Shown here: in pieces, positions 11,823 through 24,121 of the stretch
Layout of the letters: each line of letters begins with the position of its first letter
Numbering within the stretch: position 1 is the stretch's first letter
From: Desarmillaria ectypa
Taxonomy: Eukaryota > Basidiomycota > Agaricomycetes > Agaricales > Physalacriaceae
Assembly (NCBI GenBank): GCA_030407005.1
Contig: JAUDYN010000007.1
Span: 248,001 to 312,000, forward strand
Direction of reading: 5' to 3'
Length of the DNA: 64,000 nucleotides
Program-made: the position numbers and the translations under genes
The notes under the pieces: generated by a model
Database searches by the model: none
What the model was told of the DNA's origin: nothing
Seen by the model: the letters and a program-made list of their open reading frames with translations, nothing else

Positions 11823-12470
11823 TGAAGCAGAGTTACTTACGCCTTTCTAATTGTGACACATCGCAAGGGTCGCGCGAAATTTAAAACTCAGTCTTGCCAG
11901 TCACTAGTCATGTCATCGGCGAAGACTGGCAATCTCTGGCACGCTACCTTCATTCTTCCATTAGAGACAGTCAATACAGTTTTATTTACGGGTGATGATC
12001 AGTCCATCCATAATTTATATGACCCAAGTGACAAAGATAATCAAGATGTGTGTCACCTGTGTGTCATTTATAATTACTCGTTCTCCAGATTCTCTGCTGG
12101 CACTGGGCTAGGCAAGGTGACGGCATTTCACTTTCAACTAAAAGTTCCATTATAGCTCGCCTTGGTGTGATCTTGATTCTTCGCATCTCTCTTTGACTTT
12201 GACTTTGACTTTCTTCAGGCTCTCCTCCATCGCTTAACACAACGCTCTCCTGCGGGTACCCCCGACGATAACGAATCATTTATACGGTACGGTGTCTCGA
12301 TCTTTCCGAGGACTTTAGCCAATGCGGTTACGTGCATATGCGTGTATAGCGTGGTCTTCGATTTAATCCACGAAGGACGACAGGTAATGCACATCTTCTT
12401 TCAGATTTGAGTCTCTGAAGGTCGTGTGCACTAGGTTTCATTACACTTTTATTGCTATAGTGTGCATCCA
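11823..12470. other. Intergenic between divergent genes
   Basis: Shared upstream region of the CMD-like gene (-) and the rhodopsin-domain gene (+). A short TTTGAC tandem run occurs near 12,192-12,211. No ORF with a recognisable product was seen. Confidence 0.4.
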
Positions 12471-12476
12471 CCTCGC

Positions 12477-12483
12477 TTTATAA
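12477..12483 (+). promoter_or_regulatory. TATA-like element of the rhodopsin-domain gene
   Basis: TTTATAA about 55-60 bp upstream of the start codon at 12,538, at a normal distance for a fungal core promoter. Confidence 0.4.
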
Positions 12484-12537
12484 CGTCGGTCCAGGCTAGT
12501 CTGTCGCTACATTGGTCTACCTCCAGCTTTTTCCGTC

Positions 12538-13916
12538 ATGTTTGACGCAAGCGATCCCCTCGTCATATTGAAGAGTAAGTAAGTCCATATTATTTGGAGT
12601 GAAGTAATTGACGCGTGCTCTGTGGCAGTCAGCTGTGTGGTGTGCTCCACGGTGGCTATTGCGACAACTGTGCATCGTCTCTTCATTCGAAGGGGCCGAT
12701 ATTGGGCCGATGATGTAAATTCTCATTCTTGGAGATGAAAGTCCATAGCTCAACGGTTTTTTTTAATACTTTAGGCATGGGCAATGATATCCATGACTGC
12801 TCTCTTTTTGCAGATTGCATCCGTATTTATGCATTTACCAAATCCATGTAAGCGCTGTTCCTGTGGCGCCGTTCTGTATGCGTTTCTAATTTCTTATGCA
12901 GCTGTCCTCTCGAGGTCTACGCGTATAGCAGCTTACTACCTCATGGCTACCACTTTCTATGTTGTTATATGGTGAGCGGACTACTGTATTATCGTTACCT
13001 CTCTAATACCTAGAGTAGGACAGCCCGGCTCTCAATCCTATTTTCAATTATCCGGATTGACCCCAGCGAGACCCGACGACGTAGACTCTTAGGCATCGCC
13101 GCTCTATTCATCCTCGTTCTCACCATCCTTATCGCTCAGCTCTACTGGGTCTGTGAACCGGAGCCCCGATGGAAGGATATGAGGAGCCCACAATGCACCC
13201 TCAATAAAGAAGTGGCTATCTGCCAACTAGTCTGTAAGTCGATTATGCTCCCAGTATTACCGGTATTGCCTATTTAACTCCGTTCTGCCTGACAGCCGAC
13301 GTGATTGCGGATCTCATATTGATTATCGCTCCACTGAAACTCCTTGCCGGAATAGAGGACAAGGGTCTTCGACATCGTCTCATGGTCATCTTCTCGACGT
13401 GCATCGTGACGACTATTGTATCCCTCGTCCATGCGGCCTACATCCTCACTCGAGTCCCAACAAAGGTAGTCATCTCGGCCATAGTAGAGGTACGTGACTC
13501 CCTTATGCGGCGTTGCTGCCAGGGTGCTAATAGATTTGTAGGACTGCGTTTCTCTAATCGTGTGTAACGTCCCTGTGGTCGTCACCGCAGTAATAAGAAT
13601 ACGAGAAGACTCCCAGCGTAGCAGGGCTCAGAAAGGACAGCTGGTATCTACCTTCATGCATTTCGCCTCGCGCGTCCTCACGCACAAAGACACGGGGGCG
13701 ACTCACCCTAAAATGCATGTCAGGGCGGTGAGGCTTAACGACATAAATTCGGGATCGACGGGAACTTCTACGACGACTACCATGAATAAGGGCTTGACAA
13801 CGTTTGAACTTGAGGGGGAGCCAGATTTTCGTGCGCCGATTGGCCTGGACTCGAGTACGTACGATAGTGGGAGTAAATCCTACGGGCTTGGGTCTGGTGC
13901 AAGTTATGACACATGA
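12538..13916 (+). CDS. Fungal rhodopsin-domain integral membrane protein
   Basis: Seven exons read MFDASDPLVILK, VHRLFIRRGRYWADDAWAMI, TARLSILFSIIRIDPSETRR, ALFILVLTILIAQLYWVCE, ADLILIIAPLKLLAGIEDKG and IFSTCIVTTIVSLVHAAYIL. The pattern (RYWADDAWA, SILFSIIRI, an extracellular cysteine pair, PLKLL, RHRLMVIFSTC) is that of the seven-helix fungal rhodopsin-domain family common in mushrooms. The biochemical role of this family is unknown, and no retinal-binding lysine should be assumed. The C-terminal tail of about 90 residues is hydrophilic and rich in Ser/Thr/Gly. The intron before TARLSILF ends in a tandem acceptor (CTAGAG). Only the downstream AG keeps the frame open. Confidence 0.85.
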
Positions 13917-15290
13917 TTGGACTAACGACATATGTTGACATCTACTACAACTGATATCAGCACCCAGTTATTTAGTCCTCGATATCTTAACCTCAAAAGA
14001 TAGCATATTCTCGTGTATTGTAACTTTACTTACTGCTGTATCCATCGACTTTTTCGTATCTTGTTTGCCATCCACCTAGCCATGGATAAATACCCCAAAA
14101 ACTAAAGACTTCAATCCCATGGAAATCTTGTCCGCTACAATAACCACCAAACCAATTGACGGTAATTGGAAGATATTATATTTTGCGATGCGTCTAATAC
14201 TAGTCCGGTCCGGTACAAACGTAGATATTGTTTATAACTAAATGCTAATGTCTCGGACTGTACTATTTCAATGAGTCTGACGAAGCTACAAAAAGGCGAA
14301 CGGATGCGAGGTCTGTAATCGCAATGTAAACCGGGATGGGCGGGCCGACTTGTTCCGATAGCCCTAGATAATCAGGTGGGACGAGCGCGTCCCAATGGGA
14401 ATTTCCAATGCCATTGCTTTTATCTCCCACTAACCTCCACAAGGGCAACGCTGTCTAGGCTTTCCTGTGTTCAGCGCTCTATCTCGCAGCAATGAGGCAG
14501 TACCTCTTCATTCATTATCAGTTCGGGAACCCTATACTACTGTCGATTCTTACCCGAATCACGGGAGATCCATACTTTTGATTTTTAATGGAGTGAGCTT
14601 CTATTTCCCCGCATGGACCAACAGGTTTTGCTCCGGAAATATTGCCAAATACATGCTAGGAAAAAATCGAAAGGAATCCGAGCACTTCTGCCCTTTATCT
14701 CAAATCGTACGCGTCATGCGTCGTATATGTTGATCTCATACGGCTCACAGAAACCCTTTCGCAGAGCTGTTATTCTAGTTTCTGTCCTAGAGATATCAGC
14801 AACAATCAGATATGCAGTCCGTATTGATCGTTGTTATTGAGCACTATATTTATGAGCTGCAAAATGACGTCGTGAGCTTTCTATTCATCTACTCTTTGAA
14901 AAGCCCACTCATCACGGCAACGAGTTTCTACTGTTTGCTATCAACGGTCCCTTTTTGCTCAATAATCTATTCCACCTCGACACCGCATCCGCTCATCATC
15001 ACGATCATCATTTTCGCCTAATTTCCCGAATCCTGAGACCTCGAATAATCTATTTATTATATCCAACGCGCAATATTGCCGCTACCTCCGAAGCAAGTAT
15101 TAGGTCGTACGGGAAGGAAAAAATAGACCAGGTTCAATCACGTTCGTGCTGCCTCTTCGCCTCTCCACATGACCATTTCTTTTTCCTCCTCGCACAGAGG
15201 GAGAAAGCCAAAAAGGGATAATCGCACATGTCTGAGTATGTCTAAGACGCGCTGTTACGTGATCCGGTCACGAGGAGACCGAGATCAGGT
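13917..15290. other. Intergenic, no convincing gene
   Basis: Host-like composition, with several short open frames on both strands (14,263-14,448 minus, 14,467-14,733 plus). None has recognised domains or supported introns. Confidence 0.4.
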
Positions 15291-15291
15291 C

Positions 15292-15299
15292 CATATAAG
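15292..15299 (+). promoter_or_regulatory. TATA box of the CYP63-like gene
   Basis: ATATAAGA lies about 40 bp upstream of the P450 start codon at 15,338, an ordinary spacing for a fungal TATA element. Confidence 0.5.
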
Positions 15300-15337
15300 A
15301 ACCTCAGCTCTGCGATTGAGGGTTCAAGTTCTCGACC

Positions 15338-17958
15338 ATGCAGCTATCACCAGGGCCATTGTACTTGCTGCGTCGAGTATTCCCATACTTCTTCTGCGTT
15401 CTATTCCTCTCCTATGCTAAGCTTGGAATTCCCTCACTACCTTCTGGCTATCGCTTTTCATGGATAGTATATCCTTGTGCTGCACTGTTGTTGTATCTCA
15501 GTTCGGAGGTAATATTCTATTTATTGAGGTTGATGCATATGCGTCAAGATGCTGCCGTCAAAGGCGCGGATTTTGTTCCGGATGTTCAGCAAAGCAGTTT
15601 GTCTATCATCAACAGACTCATGAGGCAACCAAAGATGCCCCTATATCCTGGTATGTGTCTAAAACGTCTCACTTTGATCTCGCTCTCATCATAGGCAGGC
15701 GAGGCTTTTCTGGATTGGCATCAAAAATACGGAAACGCATATTGTATCAATCTATTCTCGGAAAGCCGGGTATGTCAGTGATGGCTTGTTGTTTATTCTG
15801 CAACTTACATTGACTCATGAAGATCGTCACCATCGAGCCCAACCATGTGAAGGTAATTTGCAATGATTATCAAAAGGAGACCTCTCTGATTATTTCGTAG
15901 GCGGTCTTGGCAACGCAATTCAAAGAGTTTGAGAAAGGTGCGAATAGTCTTTGCAATTTCAGACATGTTTCCCTCCTCACAAGCATTTAGGATACAGGCT
16001 ACATTCTCAATGGGCGGACCTTCTTGGCACTGGTGTATTCAATTCCGATGGTATGAGCGCGCATTCTACATGATAGAGTAACTTCGAATACCCATTTAAT
16101 TGTGCCTAGGTGACATGTGGAAGTGAGCGCCCAACAATTAAGCGCATGACAGGCTTCTAACTAACCCGGGATGGCCGTTCCATAGATATCACCGCAACAT
16201 GACTAGACCTTTCTTTAGCAAAGACCGGATCAGTGACTTTGACAATTTCGAGAGACATGCTGTCGAATCGATTAGATTGATAAAAGGTAGACTTGAAGAA
16301 GGATATCCAGTAGAGTTCCAGGTCAAATTTACCGGCGCGATGAGAATGATTGCTGACCTGTTGTGTAGGACGTTGTTTCACGTTTTACGTTGGATTCAGC
16401 CACCGAATTTCTTCTCGGCCAGGATGTTGGCTCGCTGTCCGCTGGGCTTCCATACCCATCTGGGTCGAAGACTGGGAACACAGTTATCGTTGCGGATCAC
16501 CCGTCGAATATCTTCGTTCGGGCTTTTGTGAAAGGACAGGAGTTGATTGCTCTAAGATCTCGAGCAGGGACAATTTGGCCATTATTGGAGTTCTGGGAAA
16601 ACAAGGTCACGCCGCATAGACGTGTCATGGAAGAGGTCATGCAGCCGCTCCTCGACGATGCATTCGCAAGGAAGAGGAAGAAGGAGGAAGACGCCGGCGA
16701 GGCGCTTGGTGATAAAGAGGTCACTTCCCTTTTAGACGATCTGGTCAAGGACACTGAAGGTAATGTTCTCATGTCATTTCTCAGAGTGTTACTAAATGTT
16801 GGTGCATCTAGATACGCGTGCAATCACAGATGAACTAGTGAATATTCTCGTCGCCTCGAGAGATACGGTCAGTGGGATCAGCTTTGTTTCCTCTGTCCTA
16901 ACAACACGGTATAGACGGCGTCTTTACTCACCTTCGCCGTGTACGCGCTTACGGAGAACCCGCATATCGTGAAACGCTTACGGGAAGAGATTGCCGAAGT
17001 TTCAGGTGATAAACCGCCAACCTATGCCGATATTCGCAATATGAAATATTTGAGAGCGTTTTTGAACGGTATGTCTGATCTATCAGTTAAATTTTGCGCC
17101 GATCACTCACTGTCGTATCATACACAGAAACCTTGAGACTTTATCCTCCTGTGTAAGAACTTCTACTGGCTTCTGTCGGTCTTCATTGCTCACCATGCGA
17201 AATTATCGCAGTCCTTTTGATTCTCGGTAGGAAACTCGTCGTTCGCTTGTATTCGAAATCAGCTAATTGTCCTGGTCAGAACTGCCAATGTGGACACGAC
17301 GCTGCCAAACAAAACAGGCCGGCCATTTTATGTAGCAAGAGGTACTAAGTAAGGAAACATCTATGGTTGTTTTCGAATATCAATATTGAAACTCTGCCAT
17401 ATCAGGGTCATATGGGGGCTCTTCTGGATGCACCGTAGGATTGACCTCTGGGGTCCTGATGGTGCGTACTGTCTTTTACAGAGTTTACATGCATTTCACA
17501 CCAACTCATTGTACGATAATAGCGCTTGAGTTCGACCCAGACCGGTTCCTGGATTCCCGTCTTCACAAGTATCTAACGCATAACCCGTTCATCTTTTTGC
17601 CTTTCAATGCCGGACCTAGAATTTGTTTGGGCCAACAGGTTCGTTAATTTGGTCCGTTCTTGTCTCGATTTTCGAGTTCGTTGACTTGGTGTTCAACTTT
17701 TAGTTTGCGTATAACGAAGCGTCATACTTCCTCATTCGACTGCTCCAAACGTTCTCATCTTTCAATATAGCCGAGGATGCGCAAGCACTAGAGGCGAAAC
17801 CACCTGCAAGTTGGGCAGGAGATCAAATCAAGGGAAGGGACAAAATTATGCTCGGGACACATCTCACTATGTTCGCAGAGGTCAGTTGTTCAGGTTCCTA
17901 TGGATCTATTGCGTTTCTGATCATTTACTAGGGAGGAATGTGGGTGAGGATGAAATGA
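15338..17958 (+). CDS. Cytochrome P450, CYP63-like
   Basis: Many short exons give a P450 of about 580-600 residues. The N-terminal part is hydrophobic ([33 protein letters not shown]), which anchors the enzyme in the ER. Then come [20 protein letters not shown] in the C-helix area and [20 protein letters not shown]. The I helix is [16 protein letters not shown], the K helix ETLRLYPPV (ExxR) and the PERF-like segment FDPDRFLD. The heme loop [12 protein letters not shown] supplies the cysteine ligand. [19 protein letters not shown] is highly typical of basidiomycete CYP63 enzymes, several of which oxidise alkanes, fatty acids and aromatic compounds. The usual AGxDT of the I helix reads ASRDT here. 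No break was found. Confidence 0.88.
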
Positions 17959-18622
17959 GTGTCGTGTTTATTTTCTTTATTTGTATTACTATCATACAGC
18001 GAATATTATCGCTGTGGCTGCACGATGAGTGATAGCGAACGATGTCAACGGCACTCCTCAATGGTCTCAGTGCAAAGTAGGTAAAGCTAGTGACCATCTC
18101 GAGCTGCGGTTGCAGCACCAGACTCGGCCTGTAGGCCATGAAGAACAGATTTTCGTGAATTGTTCCAAAAAAAAGAGGGACAAGCTCAGAGGAAAATCTG
18201 GAAAATCTATGTCATCATGCCGCCTTTTGCCAAATAAATGTAATTGGCGGCTGGGATCTGTAGTACTCTGAATCAGAAATTTACTCGAGACATTGCGCAA
18301 CCATATATATACCCATTTATTGCCTGATTTGTGGGAGTACTGGGGACGTTGTAGTCGCCCAGCGAGCGTTGACTATGTTGAGTGTGTTGAGATATTCGGG
18401 TTAGGAATACTTGCACAGCCGCCACATGGACGTGGTTTCCCAAAGAGGATATTCTCAGTGGGACCAGCTTCCCCAATCCACCTCACCTGTCCTTGTTTCT
18501 CTCTCCTGCCACATCATCATACGTCGCCCACTTCTTACAAGTCTCCTGATTTACTCCAAGGCAGCTACACGAACAGAACTTCGTGTTCTGAAATCTACCT
18601 CGTGTTCTCGGTCCTGCACAAC
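17959..18622. other. Intergenic, upstream of the cysteine-rich gene
   Basis: Contains an ATATATAT stretch near 18,303-18,310 that may be the TATA box of the next gene. Open frames in 18,293-18,683 show no known domain. Confidence 0.4.
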
Positions 18623-19229
18623 ATGCTCGGCCTACTCATTGGCAGGCCCATCGTCCATTCAATTGGAATTATGGTGGCTATAGGATGGATATGGTACCGC
18701 ACAATGAGTACGTTTCGTTCACTTTTTGGCGCATAAAGTGCCGTATTGATGGCGGTATACAGCTGGTAGTCAAGGTTCGACCTATCCTTGTGCAACACCT
18801 ATCCTTGACAATTGCTCCTTCTACGCATCGTGCTTGGAGACGAGGTATCACTGCGGTCCAGCTGGCTATCCTCTCGGCTACGGAGAGAAGTTCTGCACAA
18901 AGTTCAGTGATGATCGCTCTTTGCTCAGCGCCAAAGGGCAGACATGGATGGTGGGCACGATGCATTGCCTTCAAGAGGCACTCGTTCCAGATGCCCTTGG
19001 TTCATCTGAGACCTGCAGAAAGTTGGAGGAGAAGGCATTCGGGACACACGCCAAGTGTTACATCGATAATGGCCTGTGCTTTTTGCCTGTGTCGGACTGG
19101 GAGGCAATTGTAAAGATAGTTGAGCTGCGAACTCTTTTCCGGAGCTGGGAAGCATTTCTGGAGACGTTGAAGGCTGGGGAGGGTTGTTTGGAGGCGTATG
19201 CCCATTTCTTAGAGCATGCGCTAGGTTGA
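18623..19229 (+). CDS. Small cysteine-rich secreted protein, stanniocalcin-like
   Basis: Exon 1 (18,623-18,707) encodes a hydrophobic N-terminus (MLGLLIGRPIVHSIGIMVAI). A 55-bp intron follows, and exon 2 (18,763-19,229) encodes YPCATPILDNCSFYASCLET, RYHCGPAGYPLGYGEKFC, WMVGTMHCLQEALVP, FGTHAKCYIDNGLCFLP and a helical tail ending LEHALG-stop. The spacing of about ten cysteines and the GYGxKFCxxF...GxxWxxxTxxCLQxALV pattern matches a fungal extracellular family that resembles animal stanniocalcins. I make that link from memory of the family pattern, not from an alignment. Secretion is inferred from the hydrophobic start. The exact start is uncertain: an internal Met at 18,671 is possible. The role in fungi is unknown to me. 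Confidence 0.6.
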
Positions 19230-20592
19230 AGAGGTATGTTGTCACTTTTGGCGCTGTCAGTGTTTTACTCATGAAATAGAAAGGTCTCAAATTACGGACT
19301 AGACTGTTGGTACACTGTGAAGGAGCTGGTCTTCTTCCAGAAACAGATTGGCTCCCCAGACAATGCACCCTTTCGATCAGGACGTGGAAGAAAGCCAATT
19401 CCACGGTCAAGTGTTCAGCTTGTTCTGAGTAATATTGGCCTTCAACTCGCATAATATGAACTTATTGTTGTTCTCACTTTGTGCCTTTAAGCTTGTAAGT
19501 CGCGCGCTCTTTATCGTCGAGTATTATTGGGAAGTCATGTACCTTTGCGCAGAAACGAGATGTTTCGGAACTTCAAACTGTGGGAGCTGTGCTTCCTTCG
19601 CGCGTCATCTACTCCCTGTAGTCCAAAAGCGGCTCTATCTCTAGTTTCTGCATCTTCCATTGGCGACATGTTCACATCAAAGATTGATACGTATATCGAC
19701 AACATCCTCAGAGGCGTCTGGAGTACAAAGTATGCTCCGCCGGCCCAGAATTTAGTCATGATCTTGCCGTCACAATATCAAGCTCGTCCAATTAGCGCAC
19801 AGATATAGGGAAATTGTGGCTAGGTTGAGTCGATACTACCACTGCAAATGGAAGAGATGCCGAACGGGTATTTAATGCGCCGGTACGTTGCTCGTTATTC
19901 GATGCCGCAACGTTGTTTTTGAATTTTACGTAGGGTTGACGATGACCATGGTGTCATCAAACAAAGCTGTTCTCACGAGCGCTAATATTGGAACTGCAGA
20001 AGCAGGATGTGTATCACTACGCTGAAGCATCTGGAGATTTACATTGGCGAGAGACAGCGAATGTGAACCGGTTTTTATCCCGGCCTAGTCGCTGTCCGTG
20101 TGTGACCCTAGCAATGGAGGCGATATGTCACTATGCGTCAGACGGAATACACGGTCGCGGTGCTAGAGCGTAACAGATTGTACGAAATAGCATCTACTGA
20201 TCCAAGGAACAAGTAGTTCTTGATAGAGGTCTAGCCTTCCTGATCCCGTTAGGCTCCCTCATACGCATCATTTCCAAGTCATGTACTTGTCTAAGTATAT
20301 TAATGGGACTTTTTCTCTTTCTTACTGCACTTTTCTCGACTGGCAACCCCAACGATAAGAGGACCCTGAAATAGCATGACATCTCGGCCACACGTCACCG
20401 CTCGGATTAGTTGGTTCTAGTCCAGTCGGAAAGGGAGCCGTGGCAGTACTTCTGGGGCGAACTCGCTGCTCAGACGGGCCACTTGAGGCAACTTCAGTCC
20501 TTCTGGAAGATAGTCAATTTGAAATTTAGACGCGTAGATATCACGTGTCCGTGGACGCATTCCCAAAAGTAGAAACATGATCGCGTTGTCAA
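19230..20592. other. Intergenic, possible gene remnants
   Basis: One frame at 19,527-19,808 contains FRNFKLWELCFLRASSTP, which faintly recalls patatin-like lipases, but the active-site motifs are absent. I call no gene. Confidence 0.35.
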
Positions 20593-22636
20593 ATGCTAAT
20601 AGACCCGGGTCCGCCGCTGCTTCCAGCCCACGTCTTCAATACCCCCTTCCCCCTTGCACGATACCCCCTCCTCGAGTTCATGCTCGCGATCCGTACTTTT
20701 CTTTATGAACAAGTCAGTGCATCTTCTCAATCTGACAATGCCAGGGACATACCGGTCCATGTGAGCGGTTTCGCGCGGCGCATCCATGGATGGTCATGGC
20801 AGGCGGTAAGTGGCTTGGAAAATCCGGGGATTTCCACTAGAGACTATAACTTGTCATTTTTCTGTAGTTCCCCATTGTGATGGGTACGAGCGCGGTGTAT
20901 ATGACGCTCTCGAACCTAAAACACCATCCTGCGTTTGTGTCGAGGATAGAGACGGTGTTTTTCTTCTTTAACATCGTTCTGTTTCTTTTGAATATCTTCA
21001 TGCTTTTGTCACAAGCTATTCGTGCGTTTTTCTCTTCTTCCCTCCCTCCTGCGTTTTATGGTTTCTTTTGTTCTGTCGCTGACAGATTCGTGCTCTTGTA
21101 GTATTCCCTCGCCATGCGTGGACCCTTCTCAAGGATCCAATACAAGGAATATTTGTACCATTGATGGTGAGTCGCCCCCTTCCCTGAGTACCCTTTTCTA
21201 AGAAGCATGTCGTAGGTCCTTTCCTTCGCTACCATCGTTGTCGGTACCGTGGACTATAACATAACCTACGGCCACATTAGCTCCGACCTCATTTACGCTT
21301 TGTTTTGGCAAGCCGCAGATTCGCGTACATGTTTCTGCGTGTTGGACTTACCCACCGTCTTAGGGTATACCTCGCCGTTGCAATCGCAACGTGTTTTCCG
21401 ATGTTAAAGATATGGTTCAGCCAATCGCATGATCTAGCGCATTTCGCCCCTGCGTACGCGTTTCTGGTAAGTACTTCCTTCTTGTGTGGTAAACCGACAA
21501 TGAACAAGCATTCTGCAGGTGTTCCCTTTGGTAGGTGGATATATGGCTCGGGCCGTTAAACAATCTCATGATCTTATATATCCGTAGATGCTCACGGGGA
21601 TCGTGGCATCCAACGCCTTGAGAGTGATTGATGCGTCAGATTCAAGAGCGTTAGGTGTCCTGCTCGTAGGCTATATTGTTCACGGTAAAGCAAATTCTGT
21701 TGTCTGGGAAAGCTCATTCTTAACTCTGATAACAGGTCTTGGGTTTTTCATGGCTTTCTTCTACCTCGCTATTTACGTCCTTCGGTGAGTTTCTTTTCTA
21801 GTCCGTATGCTATGTCGTCCTTAGCATTTCCAGGCTCATGGCGGCACGTACAATGATTAGAGCTACGACTCCGACCTTAAGCTGATAAGTTACACAGAAC
21901 GGATTCATGCACGGCGGACAAGCAAATGGCGCCTTTGTCGCATGTGGTCCGCCTGGGTTTTCCGCACTCACGTTAATCAACCTAGGGGACCATGCAAGGA
22001 CAATGTATGTCGTAGTAATTCACATCTTCCACCTCATGTTTAACATTTCCGCAGTCTACCCCTTCGTGGGTATGTTGCCGACAACGCAGGCGATGTCTGG
22101 TATTCGGCAAGTGTGCTGGCGAGCCTGCTGCTGTACGGGCTCGCTCTGTTTTTCTTCATTTTTGGTGTAATTCCCTATCGGTTCTCCCTACGGAGGCATA
22201 TGAACGAGATTCTGGGCTGTGCGTACTGGTACCTTCCTCAAACCCCCTCCTTTCTGATTCACATGTACCATATAGGCTGGGCTTTAACATTCCCAAATGG
22301 TACGCGCTATTACTTAAGAAAGAACACTAGCTGAGTACTTTTTTCATAGTGGGATGGATAAATGCCACACGCTCCCTCGGCGACATTTTCCAAATCCAGG
22401 GGTTCTTCATGTTCCACCTCGTCATGACGGTCCTCATGTGCATTACTTGGCTGGCTTTGTTTATCTTCACGGTTATCGCGTTCTGCAAGGGGAGGATATT
22501 CAAGTCAAGGAAAGAAGATGTTATCAGGGACATTCAGGCTGAAGAAGGGGTATCTGCAGGAAAGACGGCAGATAGCCCTACGATACCACATTCTACACAC
22601 CATTCGGAAAGTTCCAATCGGACACTTAATGTTTGA
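20593..22636 (+). CDS. TDT/SLAC1-family transporter (Mae1/Ssu1/TehA type)
   Basis: Multi-exon gene for a ten-helix membrane protein. Readable segments are MGTSAVYMTLSNLKHHPAF, IETVFFFFNIVLFLLNIFML, FVPLMVLSFATIVVGTVDYN, VFPLMLTGIVASNALRVI, LGFFMAFFYLAIYVLRLM, GQANGAFVACGPPGFSALTL and FFMFHLVMTVLMCITWLALF, followed by a charged cytoplasmic tail ending SSNRTLNV-stop. The GPPGF motif and helix order fit the tellurite-resistance/dicarboxylate transporter family. Its fungal members export sulfite (Ssu1) or carry malate (Mae1) at the plasma membrane. The substrate here is undecided. Starting at 20,593 adds about 30 residues over the next Met at 20,680. One intron (about 21,310-21,362) appears to use a GC donor. 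The junction near 21,835-21,898 is not fully resolved. Confidence 0.82.
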
Positions 22637-24121
22637 GCATTGTCCTTTGCGATCTTCGCGTACGGATTCTAATTCTTGTATACTATCTATTTGCTCTCTA
22701 TATAGATTTAGCGGACCAGGCTCCAAATGAAGCATACAGTGCCGCTGTGTCTGTAGCGACTCTTCCTCTGCCGTTATGGTGATTCAACCTCCCATCTTCG
22801 TTCTGGCTGATCCCTGCGATGGGTTGCCATGTTCTGCACGAGGCAGTTGAGGTTAACTTCAACGTCGAACACACCTCCCTGGTACTATGATGAGAAACTA
22901 CATTCAACCGGTTGTGCAAATATCCCATTTTTATGACGAAGTCGTTATACTGGCCACTGATGATCGATGACGATCGAATGTTTCTTGCATCGAAGAGCCA
23001 GAAGTACATGTATGTACACCATCAAGTTACACTAATTACCGTTCGAACATTATCTTTGCGCACATATAATTTTACTGCTTTTGTACTACCTAAGTTTTTC
23101 TGTGTATATGATGATTACATTGACTTGGCTAATCAGACAAAGATCGGACTGCAAACAGCGTGGCTGTGCACTGATTCTTCCTCTGCTATCTCTACTCCGC
23201 GAGACGCATTCGACAGTGTGGTTACAATGGCATGAGCCTTCGCAGCCACAGCGCATGGCTTGCCATGTTAGGGCTGTGGACCCGGCTTCTTTATTGGGAC
23301 CTGGCGCCGGTAACACCACCACCACCACCATGATGTTGATCCTTCTATTTTCATGAACATGCCAGACTTCCCACTTCACATTTTTGCATTAATGAACCGG
23401 ACTGTGCTATAACCGAACCGGCAGCTAAAGCACCTCCCCGGTATGACCCTGCCTTGCTGTCAAGTTCTCTGACAACCTCTTGAGAACTTAGCGTCTGGTT
23501 GAGGGTGATTACCTGACTGAGCTCGGACACGCTTCGAGGATAGGCCCGAGGACTAGGAATTTCTGCAATCTTGGCACACTGACTCAGTATCACCGATGTC
23601 CGACCGGGTCATGTCCGACGGGGTCGCTCGTATTTCATCCCCAAATTTACGACAGTCTCTTTGGTGTGGGTGCTTCAGCAAAACCCTTTTTCCAGTGCAC
23701 TTCGCAAGTTCTCACTAGTGACATGATGATTATGATCAATCGAAGAACTCGCATGGTTCTCATTAGTTCGCTATATTGGCCGTCATGCTCCATGCCTTAC
23801 CATACGTCCTATGTTGCTCCCCTTTTATTTGTCAACCAAGCTATTCACAAAAGATAGCGAACGCGCCAGGGAAATACTTTGTTTCGCTATATATCCTGCC
23901 AGTCCAGCTGATTGACCCAGGCCCCCGGTCCGCCAAGCGGTTTTTGAAGGGTCAGGGTAATCCTCGCACGGATTTATTATCTCACATTATGACATCCCAC
24001 AATAGGGCGTCCTTCGCTATCGAGCGGAATTATGTGGATGTGCTCAGCCCTGTCCGTGATGGAACGGCATGTGATGAGGATTTAATCCCACTCGCGTCGT
24101 GGGGAAGAAGTCTACACACCG
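22637..24121. other. Intergenic, no recognised gene
   Basis: Host-like sequence. Short open frames occur on both strands (for example 23,086-23,379 minus, 23,776-24,177 plus) without domains. A CACCACCACCACCATG run lies near 23,316-23,332. CTATATAT at about 23,887 could be the TATA element of the next gene. Confidence 0.4.

Noticed and set aside
19527..19808. Possible patatin-like lipase fragment
   Set aside because: Only a loose resemblance of FRNFKLWELCFLRASSTP; no GxSxG or DG(G/A) motif and no supporting exons.
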